Shown in pieces: positions 48,919-56,609 of a DNA stretch of 64,000 bases. The notes below the pieces were generated by a model. The model saw only the letters and a list, made by a program, of their open reading frames with translations, had not been told where the DNA came from and searched no databases. The position numbers and the translations under genes are program-made. This DNA comes from Anaerolineae bacterium (GTDB lineage Bacteria; Chloroflexota; Anaerolineae; Aggregatilineales; Phototrophicaceae). The stretch's first letter is position 1. Each line of letters begins with the position of its first letter. The stretch spans positions 124,001 through 188,000 of the forward strand of contig JABWBO010000007.1 of the NCBI GenBank assembly GCA_013360465.1. The letters are read 5' to 3'.

Positions 48919-50526
48919 TTATTCAACCGGAGGCATCACCGCGTTGACGACCGTGATACGCCCTTCGAGCGCTGGCTCGACGATGACCATATCCGCCAGA
49001 TATTCGGCAAGTACTTGATCCAGCGGCTTGCCATAGTCGTAGACATTGACCGCGTTGTCAGTGAAGACCGAGTAGCCGTCGCCGCCACGCCGCATAAAGT
49101 CGTTGGACGCCACCGTGTACATGGCAGCCGGGTCAATCGGCGCATACTCGCCGCCCTCGCCCATCACTTCGACGCTGACGATACGGCTGCCCGCTTCCAG
49201 CGTCGGATCGAATGAGAAGCGAATGCCGCTGACCTGCGGGAAGCGCCCACTTGCGCCAGCGCGCACGACCGCGCCATTTTCGACCGTGAGGCGCGACACG
49301 CCATTTTCCAACGCCGCAACCACGTCCGCGCCGCTCAGTTCGAAGGTCGCCACCAGATTGCCGAAGGGCAGCACAGTCAGGACCTCGCCCAGGGTGATCT
49401 CGCCTTCTTCAATATCGGCGCGAATACCGCCGCCGTTGGTGATGGCGATCTGAACGTTGGTCTCCCAGCGCATCGCATCGGCGATCAGGTTGCCGAGCAA
49501 GCACTCTTCGACGCGGCAGAAGATGCGGTCGCCCACCAGGAAGACTTCCGCCGTCGCACCGATAGGCGTCGCGCGCAGTTCTTCGATGGGTCCAGACATC
49601 TCCTCGATGATCGTCTCGATCTCGGGATCGGGCGTGATGTAGCGCGACAGCAGGATGGTATCACCGGCTGCCGCCGTGACCACGCCGGCGGCGTCAAAGG
49701 TCACGTTCAGACGCCCCAGATGGATGTCGTGCTGCCCCGCCTGCACGATGTACACCGGTTCGCCGTCAGGGTTCTCGACGACGACGGGGTATTCGGCGAC
49801 TGACGCCTGATAGGCGTTGCTGAGCAGCGAGTGGCTGTGACCGCCAACGATGACATCCAGACCGGTCACACCCGCCGCCACCGCCATGTCTGATTCCAGA
49901 CCGATATGGGTAACCAGGATGATCTTGTTGACGCCGGCGGCGGTCAGTTCGTCGACCATCGCCTGCGTCACGCCGACCAGGTCGGCGCTGAAGACCAGGG
50001 CAGCGCTGGGGCTGGAGCTGGTCGGAGTCTCAGGCGTCACCAGACCGATCACGCCGATCTGCTGTCCATTCACCTCGATCACCGTGTAGGGATCGACCTT
50101 ACCCGCCAGCGCCGCCGACTCGCTGAAATCGACATTCGCCGTCACCACCGGGAACTCAACCGCGTCGATGAACGCCGAGAGTACATCGTCGCCATCGTCG
50201 AATTCATGATTGCCCAGTGTCATCGCGTCGTAGGCGATGGCGTTCATGATACGCGCGCTGTCCAGCCCGCGATACTGCTGATGATACAGTGTGCCGGTGA
50301 AGCGGTCGCCGCCGTCGAGCAGCAGTACATTGCCACCCTCAGCCCGAATCTGATTGACGACCGCCGACTGACGCCCCGCGCCGCCGTCGCCGCTGCTCTG
50401 TGGCTCATGATGTCCATGCACATCGTTGGTGTGCAGAATCGTCAGGCTGAACGTGTCATCCTGGGCGAGCGCAGGCAGCGCGCTCAAGAGGGCGAACGCG
50501 CCCAGCAGTACGAGTTTTCTCAACAT
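48919..50526 (-). CDS. Secreted bifunctional 5'-nucleotidase / UDP-sugar hydrolase family protein
   Basis: 535 residues from the ATG at 50526 (AGGAGG nine bases upstream). Signal peptide MLRKLVLLGAFALLSALPALAQ. The metallophosphatase domain shows ILHTNDVHGHHEP, LLLDGGDRFTG, TLGNHEFDDG and ILVTHIGLESDM followed by VGGHSHSLL. The C-terminal 5'-nucleotidase domain begins around residue 320 (NLIADAMRWETNVQIAITNGGGIRADIEEGEITLGEVLTVLPFGNLVAT). It probably hydrolyses extracellular nucleotides for phosphate or nucleoside salvage. Confidence 0.93.
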   Translation of the reverse strand: MLRKLVLLGAFALLSALPALAQDDTFSLTILHTNDVHGHHEPQSSGDGGAGRQSAVVNQIRAEGGNVLLLDGGDRFTGTLYHQQYRGLDSARIMNAIAYDAMTLGNHEFDDGDDVLSAFIDAVEFPVVTANVDFSESAALAGKVDPYTVIEVNGQQIGVIGLVTPETPTSSSPSAALVFSADLVGVTQAMVDELTAAGVNKIILVTHIGLESDMAVAAGVTGLDVIVGGHSHSLLSNAYQASVAEYPVVVENPDGEPVYIVQAGQHDIHLGRLNVTFDAAGVVTAAAGDTILLSRYITPDPEIETIIEEMSGPIEELRATPIGATAEVFLVGDRIFCRVEECLLGNLIADAMRWETNVQIAITNGGGIRADIEEGEITLGEVLTVLPFGNLVATFELSGADVVAALENGVSRLTVENGAVVRAGASGRFPQVSGIRFSFDPTLEAGSRIVSVEVMGEGGEYAPIDPAAMYTVASNDFMRRGGDGYSVFTDNAVNVYDYGKPLDQVLAEYLADMVIVEPALEGRITVVNAVMPPVE

Positions 50527-50682
50527 CGAAAAACGCCTCCTGGAAATTGTTTGTGAAGAATACGAAATCACGCAGTGGGACTGGCAACTATTCTCGCAAA
50601 AGAAAGTGATGCCCAACCACGATTCATTTTAACGAATTGTTAAGGGTGTGACAACTTTAGAGCGTGTCTGCAAAGCCGGTTT

Positions 50683-51474
50683 TCACACAACCTCACCCCG
50701 GAAACCTGACGGTTTCCTGCCCCTCTCCAATTGGAGAGGGGCGGTTGAGCGCAGCGGACCGGGCATTGGATAGCGCCGGGTCTTGAGCATCTTAAGGAGG
50801 CGGCGGCGAAATGCCGCAATTTCCTGGTCCGAAAGCAGTTCCGCCAGCGCGCAGGGGAAGGCGTCGTTCGGCTCGTCGAGGCGCGCCGCCACCCGTGTCA
50901 TATCTTCCAGGATCGCATCGGGTACAGACTGTCCCGCGTAATCCCAGATGACAGTCCGCAGCTTATGAGCGGCGTTGAATGAGATGCCGTGATCGATCCC
51001 CCAGATATGCCCTTCGCCATCCAGCAGGCAGTGACCACCCTTGCGGTCGGCATTGTTGACCAGATAATCGAAGGCGGCGATGCGCATGAGCTGAGGCGCG
51101 AACTGCTCGTCGAAGGTGAAGTAATTGACCTGGGGGTCATGCTCGATGTAGTACTGCATCGACCCCAGCCCGCGCGGACCTTCGCGCAGCACGGTCGGGG
51201 GGACGATCTCCCATCCAAGCTGGTGCGATGTGAGGAACGAAGCCTGCTCACGATAGCAGAGTGTGCCATCAGGGAAATCCCACAGTGGGCGTTCTCCGCG
51301 CTGCGGTTTGTAGACCGCCGTGACATCCTGCCCGTCGAGGGTCAGGTTGATCAGGAAAGCGTAGTTCGAACTCCAGCGCAAGATGCCGTACTCGGACGTA
51401 AACTCTCCCCTGTTGAGGATGTCGAGAATCTGGCTGGACGCCAGATTCGGGCGCGCGGCAGACGGTTCGCTCAT
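50683..51474 (-). CDS. SCO1664-family (PI3/4-kinase-like) protein with repeat-derived C-terminus
   Basis: 263 residues. EYGILRWSSNYAFLINLTLDGQDVTAVYKPQRGERPLWDFPDGTLCYREQASFLTS, then RIAAFDYLVNNADRKGGHCLLD and IWGIDHGISFN match the SCO1664-family signature, distantly similar to phosphatidylinositol 3/4-kinase catalytic loops (DYLVNNADRK; GIDHG). The last 22 or so residues (LRSTAPLQLERGRKPSGFR and following) are encoded by a dispersed repeat, so the native C-terminus has been replaced. The family is a partner of DUF3090 and a histidine phosphatase, both of which follow on the same strand; its function is not established. Confidence 0.85.
   Translation of the reverse strand: MSEPSAARPNLASSQILDILNRGEFTSEYGILRWSSNYAFLINLTLDGQDVTAVYKPQRGERPLWDFPDGTLCYREQASFLTSHQLGWEIVPPTVLREGPRGLGSMQYYIEHDPQVNYFTFDEQFAPQLMRIAAFDYLVNNADRKGGHCLLDGEGHIWGIDHGISFNAAHKLRTVIWDYAGQSVPDAILEDMTRVAARLDEPNDAFPCALAELLSDQEIAAFRRRLLKMLKTRRYPMPGPLRSTAPLQLERGRKPSGFRGEVV
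50692..50758 (-). repeat. Dispersed palindromic repeat, copy B
   Basis: The reverse complement of this stretch matches copy A (21241-21304) with one base difference. The same central 24-base palindrome is at 50719-50742. Unlike copy A it lies inside a coding frame and encodes the C-terminus of the SCO1664 protein. Its left flank (TTTAGAGCGTGTCTGCAAAG, 50657-50676) resembles the flank of copy A. Confidence 0.85.
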
Positions 51475-51481
51475 GATCTGC

Positions 51482-51988
51482 TCATGTCCAATAGTAGACT
51501 AACCGCCCGTTTTGCTTCGGGTCCGGGCGTCCCTGCTTGACCGTTGATGAAGAGTGTTCGCTCAGCGCGCGCATCTGCGAACGACTGCACCACATCCTGA
51601 CGACGCCCGGCTTGATGTCCTCGGCGCTTTCTGGATCGGACTCTTCGCTCAACGGGATCAATTCCTGGGCGATCAGGACGACCATGTCATGTTCCTCATC
51701 GTAACCCAGCCCCATCTGGGCGACGCGAAACAACGGCTCAACAGGGTCACGCAGGTCCATATTGGTCGGCAGCCGGTCTCGAACCTTAGGGGGAATGCGG
51801 CTGTCTAGATCATCGATCAGCTCGCGCAGCGCGTCGCTCAACGCCCCTGCCTGCTCTTTCTCGATGATGAGCGTCACCATCTGATCGGCTTTTGCGGCTT
51901 GCAGGTGAAAAACCCGCTGTCCTTTCGGTCCCACCGTGCCGATGGTGATGAAATCCACTGGATTGAGATCGATCTCGATATTGGGCAT
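51482..51988 (-). CDS. DUF3090 family protein
   Basis: 168 residues from the ATG at 51988 (MPNIEIDLNPVDFITIG). The segments GPKGQRVFHLQAAKADQMVTLIIEKEQAGALSDALRELIDDL and FRVAQMGLGYDEEHDMVVLIAQEL match the family. From memory, many family members end with a CxxC-type zinc ribbon of the CPxCGxP form; here the tail reads VKQGRPDPKQNGRLVYYW with no such ribbon, so it may be lost. It lies 7 bases upstream of the SCO1664 gene start and 16 bases after the phosphatase stop. Confidence 0.82.
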   Translation of the reverse strand: MPNIEIDLNPVDFITIGTVGPKGQRVFHLQAAKADQMVTLIIEKEQAGALSDALRELIDDLDSRIPPKVRDRLPTNMDLRDPVEPLFRVAQMGLGYDEEHDMVVLIAQELIPLSEESDPESAEDIKPGVVRMWCSRSQMRALSEHSSSTVKQGRPDPKQNGRLVYYWT

Positions 51989-52004
51989 ACCCTCACCCAC
52001 ACTG

Positions 52005-52661
52005 CTACGGAGGATTCGTCTGAGCCTGCTTCGCCAGGCGTCGTTCATTTTCCAACTGCGCGACATGCGCCATATCATTCACGGTCACCACATATGGACG
52101 CCCAAAACCGAGCATCAGTGTGCTGATCGAGGCAGGAGAAACCACAAGGCGTTGAAACAGGTCGAGATGCATACCGAGATAGTGGGCGATGACCATCTTG
52201 ATGAGGTCAGCGTGCGACACCACTATCACAGTCTCGCGCGGGTGCAGCGCTGCCAGCCGTTCGACCTCGTTGACGGCGCGCTCTTGAACCCCTCGCATCG
52301 TTTCGCCGTTGGGAAAATAGGCGCGCGACGGAGTTTCTTGCACCAACTGCCACATTTTACGCATACGCAGCGCCGCTATCGACTGTCCTTCCCAATCGCC
52401 ATAACGCACCTCACCCAGTGCCGGGGCTGGCACAATTTCCAGCGCCGAATGATAACGCTGTATCGCTTCGGCGGTCTCCATTGTGCGTTCCAGCGGGCTA
52501 GCGTACAGGCGATGGATAGGCGACGAACTCAACCGCCGTCCAAGGGCTTCCGCCTGTTCGCGCCCCTCATCATTAAGATGTACGCCAGGCGTCCAGCCCG
52601 CCAACCGGTTCGTCTTCACGAAGTCGTTGACGGCATGCCTGACCAACAGTATCTGAGTCAT
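52005..52661 (-). CDS. Histidine phosphatase superfamily protein (MSMEG_4193-like)
   Basis: 218 residues from the ATG at 52661 (MTQILLVRHAVNDFV). The phosphohistidine motif is LVRHA, with LYASPLERTMETAEAI, GEVRYGDWEGQSI and the second His in VIVVSHADLIKMVI. The order phosphatase - DUF3090 - SCO1664 is a conserved trio in Actinobacteria and Chloroflexota, pointing to a shared but unknown process. A weak ribosome site precedes the start. Confidence 0.86.
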   Translation of the reverse strand: MTQILLVRHAVNDFVKTNRLAGWTPGVHLNDEGREQAEALGRRLSSSPIHRLYASPLERTMETAEAIQRYHSALEIVPAPALGEVRYGDWEGQSIAALRMRKMWQLVQETPSRAYFPNGETMRGVQERAVNEVERLAALHPRETVIVVSHADLIKMVIAHYLGMHLDLFQRLVVSPASISTLMLGFGRPYVVTVNDMAHVAQLENERRLAKQAQTNPP

Positions 52662-52799
52662 TGGCGTATTTGACCCACCGGAGAGCGCACCGACGATGTT
52701 CTGGATCATAGCATAGACCAACCAATTGCGCATGACGACGGCACTAGACTTTCGTTAGAACCACAGAACACCGATACTTACAAATGATGTTACGTCAGC

Positions 52800-52828
52800 T
52801 TTACATCACAAGGCAAGTCTGCTATACT
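52800..52828 (+). promoter_or_regulatory. Promoter of tmRNA
   Basis: TTTACA (52800-52805) and TATACT (52823-52828) are separated by 17 bases; the RNA 5' end at 52839 lies ten bases downstream. Confidence 0.75.
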
Positions 52829-52838
52829 TAGGCTGAAT

Positions 52839-53221
52839 GGGGGTGAAACAGATTCGACGTTGGAGGCTGACTCTGTGTGGCAGGTCGTGGCGCCTCACCA
52901 CGTAAAAAGGGGCAAGGCATTAACTGCCAACAACAACCAACCTGCTCTGGCTTACGCCGCTTAAGGCTGTTTAGTCAGGGTGCTGGGTCACAGTAACCCA
53001 GCCGTTCGCCCTGATCGGCTCCACCCGGTCAGTCGGCGGGCGTCATAAATGGTGGAGTGCGGTCGCTGTCACACCGATAACCGGCGACCAAAGATCCATC
53101 GGTTAGCAGAGCGCGTACCAGGCTGTCTGGGGCTACGTTCTGCGAAACGCAACAGGCAGCTAAACCTGTAGAAGCACGGTTTCGAGTTCAGCGGACCAGG
53201 GTGCAACTCCCTGCACCTCCA
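52839..53221 (+). ncRNA. ssrA: Transfer-messenger RNA
   Basis: The 5' end GGGGGTG (52839-52845) pairs with CACCTCC (53214-53220), with one G-U pair, and discriminator A at 53221. The 5' half contains AAACAGATTCGACG, the D-arm-like tmRNA signature, and the 3' half ends in TTCGAGTTCAGCGGACC and GGTGCAACTCCCTGCACC (T-arm). The tag reading frame runs from GCC at 52926 to TAA at 52962-52964 and encodes ANNNQPALAYAA, an alanine-rich degradation tag as usual. tmRNA rescues stalled ribosomes with SmpB, which is not in the window. Confidence 0.97.
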
Positions 53222-53236
53222 CAAGCAGCACAAGGG

Positions 53237-53275
53237 AAACACGGTCAGTCGTCGCGGCTGACCGTGTTTTCTTGT
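53237..53275 (+). terminator. Terminator of tmRNA
   Basis: AAACACGGTCAG (53237-53248) pairs with CTGACCGTGTTT (53258-53269), followed by TTCTTG. It lies 16 bases after the tmRNA end. Confidence 0.85.
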
Positions 53276-53278
53276 CGG

Positions 53279-54109
53279 TCAAAGTTCTTCCAGGTGTTCC
53301 GTCACCCACGCCAGATAGCGCTCGCGCAGCGCCCGCGTCTTGGCGCCGGGATGACCGCCGCCAAGGCGCACGCCGTCGATTTCCACGACCGGCACGATGT
53401 TGCGGCTGGCGCTGGTGATGAACGCCTCGGAAATTCGCGGTAGATCGCGCAGGTTGACCGGTTCCAGGCGCACCGGAAGGACCGCCGGCGCGACCTCGAA
53501 GACGACCTGCTGGGCGATGCCCGGCAGCATCCCTTCGCTTGCAGTACGCAGCACCCCATCAAGGATGGCATAGAAATTGCTGCTCACCCCTTCCAGCAGA
53601 TCGCCTTCCGGGCTGAGGAGCAAGCCGGTATAGATGCCGGCGGGCAGCGCCGCCTCTATCGCCTTGCGATCATGCATCCAATCGGTCGTCTTGGCGGCGG
53701 GATCATGCCGCACACTCCCTTTCAGCGTGACGACCCGCACACCAGAGGCGTAGATCGCCGCGTCTACCGGTTTGAACGGCTCGACGGTCAGGATCAGCCG
53801 ATCAGGCGTGTCCTTCGGCGCGGTGACACGATAGCGCACATCGCCGCAGCCGGCGTCCAGGATCATCTGCCGCAGCGCAGCGCGCAGCCGGGGGCGGTCC
53901 AGCTTCAGAGGAATCCCCGCCCGCGCCGCCGAACGCTCCAGGCGATCTAGATGGGCATCAAGCTTGAGGACCTTGGTCGCCTCAAACGTGTTGGCGACCG
54001 TATAAACGCCGTCGTGCGGCTCCAGGTCGGCGGCTTCCGCCAGCGAAGCTGCGGACGTCGGCACAGCGATCAGATCGGTGGGGGTCAGCAGGCGGATCAG
54101 ACAGGGCAT
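53279..54109 (-). CDS. Aminotransferase class IV (branched-chain/aminodeoxychorismate lyase fold)
   Basis: 276 residues of fold type IV PLP enzymes. The early segment VYTVANTFEATKVLKLDAHLDRLERSAARAG is the usual start of the family; the PLP lysine is expected in AKTTDWMHDRKAI; LLLSPEGDLLEGVSSNFYAI and PGIAQQVVFEVA complete the signature. Activities in this family include BCAT, D-amino acid aminotransferase and PabC, which cannot be told apart by sight. It is convergent to the tmRNA terminator. Confidence 0.88.
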   Translation of the reverse strand: MPCLIRLLTPTDLIAVPTSAASLAEAADLEPHDGVYTVANTFEATKVLKLDAHLDRLERSAARAGIPLKLDRPRLRAALRQMILDAGCGDVRYRVTAPKDTPDRLILTVEPFKPVDAAIYASGVRVVTLKGSVRHDPAAKTTDWMHDRKAIEAALPAGIYTGLLLSPEGDLLEGVSSNFYAILDGVLRTASEGMLPGIAQQVVFEVAPAVLPVRLEPVNLRDLPRISEAFITSASRNIVPVVEIDGVRLGGGHPGAKTRALRERYLAWVTEHLEEL

Positions 54110-54185
54110 GGCGTTTGCTCATCACTTCCATCATTCAGGGACAAGGGCAGTCTGCTGCGTTCGCAGACACCCTCTAGCATATCTC

Positions 54186-54214
54186 TTGACAGGCATCCAG
54201 AAAACCGTTACATT
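54186..54214 (+). promoter_or_regulatory. Promoter of the aspartokinase leader transcript
   Basis: TTGACA (54186-54191) and TACATT (54209-54214) are separated by 17 bases. The predicted start at about 54221 is 26 bases before the GTG of the leader peptide. Confidence 0.65.
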
Positions 54215-54246
54215 CAGCGTATTGCATCCTCTCCAGAGGGAATGTC

Positions 54247-54333
54247 GTGCTGTTCCAGCATCGAATGACCACTATGGGCATGACCATGACCACTACGCGG
54301 CGAAAGCGTAGAGGGTGTTTGCGCGTGCCTTGA
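54247..54333 (+). CDS. Thr/Met-rich leader peptide of aspartokinase
   Basis: The short ORF runs from a GTG at 54247 (SD AGAGGG at 54235-54240, spacing six) to TGA at 54331-54333. An internal ATG at 54265 gives the same frame. It encodes (MLFQHR)MTTMGMTMTTT then RRKRRGCLRVP: residues 7-17 contain six Thr and four Met. The run is followed by a small stem (CTACGC/GCGTAG around 54293-54310), a second stem at 54339-54355 and a 13-bp terminator at 54359-54399, upstream of aspartokinase. The layout matches thr-type attenuation: starvation for Thr or Met would stall the ribosome. Short length keeps the confidence below that of a full gene. Confidence 0.7.
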   Translation: MLFQHRMTTMGMTMTTTRRKRRGCLRVP

Positions 54334-54358
54334 GAGGATTTCGGCGAAAGCGAAACCG

Positions 54359-54399
54359 GCGGGCGTGTGGGACACCAAACCCACACGCCCGCTTTTTTT
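54359..54399 (+). terminator. Attenuator-type terminator upstream of aspartokinase
   Basis: GCGGGCGTGTGGG (54359-54371) pairs perfectly with CCCACACGCCCGC (54380-54392), loop of eight, followed by seven T residues (54393-54399). It sits between the leader peptide stop and the aspartokinase start. Confidence 0.9.
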
Positions 54400-54431
54400 G
54401 TTTATCTCGTGATGCAGGGAGTCGTTCTCGA

Positions 54432-55856
54432 ATGTCTACGCTGACGATGAAATTCGGCGGTACATCAGTTGGCAGCCCAGATGCAATCAACGGCGTCGTC
54501 CGCATCGTCGCGGAGTCGGTGCAGCAGGATAACCGCGTGGTGGTGGTGGTCTCGGCGATGGCGGGCGTCACGGATATGCTGGTCACTGCCGTACGCGAGG
54601 CGGCGTTGGGCAACCGCTGGGTCTATCTTTCCACGGCGCAGAAGATCCGTGACCGGCACATTGAAGCGGCAAACTTGTTGATCCCCCCAGGAGCCGACCG
54701 CAACGCCGTCATCGCCGAGATCGAGGCGTTGATGGAGCAGCATGTCGAGATGTGTAACGCCGTCAGTATGCTCGGCGAATCCACGCCACGCATCAACGAC
54801 GCAATCTTCTCTTTCGGAGAACGCCTGAGCAGCCGAGTGATCGCTGCCGCCATGCGGGGTCACGGGCTGCGGGCGCAGCAGTTCGACGCCAGCCAGTTCG
54901 TCATCACCAACGACCATTTCGCGTCGGCGGTCCCTATCTGGGAGGAGACCGAATCGCGCATTCGCGGTGAACTCGTGCCCTTGATCGACGATGGCATCAC
55001 GCCGGTCATCACCGGGTTCGTCGGTGGAACGCGCAGCGGACATTTCACGACCCTGGGACGCGGCGGCAGCGATTACAGCGGCGCGATCTTCGCCGCCTAT
55101 ACCGACAGCGACGAGCTGGTGATCTGGACGGACGTGGACGGCGTGATGACCACCGATCCCCGTGTCGATCAGCGCGCTCGCGTCCTCCCCAGCATCTCCT
55201 ATCAGGAGGTGGGCGAGCTGGCGTTCTACGGCGCAAAGGTGCTGCACCCCAAGACGGTACAGCCGATCCTGAAACGGGGCATCCCGATGCGCGTGCGCAA
55301 CACCTTCAACACGGCGCATCCGGGCACGTTGATCACAAGAGTGGCAGAGCCGATCAACACGATCATCAAAGCGGTGACAAGCATCAAGAACGTCTCCCTG
55401 CTCACCGTCAGCGGGCAGGGCATGATGGGCGTTCCGGGCATCGCCGGGCGCACCTTCCTGGCGACGGCGCACTCTGGGACCAGCATCCTGATGATCTCGC
55501 AAGCCTCATCGGAACAGAACTTCTGCTTCGTCGTGCCTCAAGAGCGGGCGCAGATGGTCAAGCAGTCGGTCGAATCGGAGATGAAGGCGGAGATCGCCCG
55601 CCAGGATGTCGATGGAGTGGACATCCTGAATGATGTGGCGGTCGTCACCGTCGTGGGCGCAGGGATGCGCGGCACACCGGGCGTGGCGGGGCGCGTCTTC
55701 AGCACATTGGGCAGTCAGCGCGTCAACGTGATCGCCATCGCCCAGGGTGCATCGGAGTGCAGCATCTCGTTCGTGATCAGCGAGTCAGAGCGCGAGCAGG
55801 CAGTGCTGGCGCTGCACGCCCTGGCGTTGGATGACGGTGAAGCGATCCCGATCTGA
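54432..55856 (+). CDS. lysC: Aspartokinase with two ACT domains
   Basis: 474 residues from the ATG at 54432 (MSTLTMKFGGTSVG). The kinase domain shows KFGGTS, FSFGERLSSRVIAAAM, TRSGHFTTLGRGGSDYSGA and VWTDVDGVMTTDPRV. Two C-terminal ACT domains (about 330-470, including NVSLLTVSGQGMMGVPGIAGRTF and VAVVTVVGAGMRGTPGVAGRVFS) bind amino-acid effectors. It catalyses the first step of the aspartate family pathway (Lys, Met, Thr, Ile). The leader peptide and terminator upstream suggest transcriptional control by Thr and Met. Confidence 0.95.
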   Translation: MSTLTMKFGGTSVGSPDAINGVVRIVAESVQQDNRVVVVVSAMAGVTDMLVTAVREAALGNRWVYLSTAQKIRDRHIEAANLLIPPGADRNAVIAEIEALMEQHVEMCNAVSMLGESTPRINDAIFSFGERLSSRVIAAAMRGHGLRAQQFDASQFVITNDHFASAVPIWEETESRIRGELVPLIDDGITPVITGFVGGTRSGHFTTLGRGGSDYSGAIFAAYTDSDELVIWTDVDGVMTTDPRVDQRARVLPSISYQEVGELAFYGAKVLHPKTVQPILKRGIPMRVRNTFNTAHPGTLITRVAEPINTIIKAVTSIKNVSLLTVSGQGMMGVPGIAGRTFLATAHSGTSILMISQASSEQNFCFVVPQERAQMVKQSVESEMKAEIARQDVDGVDILNDVAVVTVVGAGMRGTPGVAGRVFSTLGSQRVNVIAIAQGASECSISFVISESEREQAVLALHALALDDGEAIPI

Positions 55857-55892
55857 ATCTGATGCCGACCGCAGGCGCGGCGAGAGCTTCTT

Positions 55893-56603
55893 TCACTCGC
55901 GCTCGCCGGCGTGTTCCTGATAGACCCAGTAGGCGGCGCTGCCCTGCCAGGGAGATTCGACCGAACAGGCGAAACTCGCCAGCATCACCGTCAGCGTCAC
56001 ATCCAGGTCGGCGGTCACGGCGATGCGCGACACTTCGGAATAAGGGGAAAGACGTCCGCCCGGAATCACCTCAGCGATAGTATCGCCGCCGAAAATCAGC
56101 AGCAGATTCGGCGCGGCGGGTTCACAGGATGCGTAAACATGTTCCGGCGTCCCCGACTGCGCCATCAGATCGCCCAACCGCCACAGCTGAATCACCGGCG
56201 ACATCTCGAAGAGGCGCACCGCGCGCACGCTGCCGCCCTGCGGCTGCTGGAAAAGCACCAGCGCCAGCGCCAATCCTTCAGCGGTTTCAGCCTGATCGTC
56301 TATGACACGCTGAACAGCGGCGGGTTTGTCGGCAGGTGCGATCCGCAGGGTGAAGGACGACTGAAGCGCTGTGAGGAACGACGCCGGTTTCACGGCGATC
56401 TGATGATAGGTGTCTTCAGCTGTCTGCCGGTCGGTCACGCCTGGCGTCACCCCGAAGGCACAGGGCAAATCACAGTTATTGTATGCCATGATCGATTCTG
56501 ACCGCGCATCCAGCAGCCCACCCAAGCCCATCGCAAAGGCGATCAGACCAGCACAGACCAGAGTGAGTGACGCCAGCCACCGCCGAAAGAGCGAAGACAT
56601 CAC
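55893..56603 (-). CDS. Hypothetical exported or membrane-anchored protein
   Basis: 236 residues with an N-terminal membrane helix (WLASLTLVCAGLIAFAMGLGG). Two cysteines follow (NNCDLPCAFGVTPGVTDRQTAEDTYHQI), a segment that resembles a small extracytoplasmic domain found in Chloroflexota; two further cysteines lie near the C-terminus. I do not recognise a named family. It starts just after the phosphodiester glycosidase gene (7-base gap), so the two are likely co-transcribed. Confidence 0.55.
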   Translation of the reverse strand: MMSSLFRRWLASLTLVCAGLIAFAMGLGGLLDARSESIMAYNNCDLPCAFGVTPGVTDRQTAEDTYHQIAVKPASFLTALQSSFTLRIAPADKPAAVQRVIDDQAETAEGLALALVLFQQPQGGSVRAVRLFEMSPVIQLWRLGDLMAQSGTPEHVYASCEPAAPNLLLIFGGDTIAEVIPGGRLSPYSEVSRIAVTADLDVTLTVMLASFACSVESPWQGSAAYWVYQEHAGERE

Positions 56604-56609
56604 CGTCTC

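Noticed and set aside
54242-54268. ATG-started 8-codon frame (MSCCSSIE) before the Thr/Met run
   Set aside because: Its ATG is only one base from the ribosome site, while the GTG at 54247 has ideal spacing and leads into the Thr/Met run.
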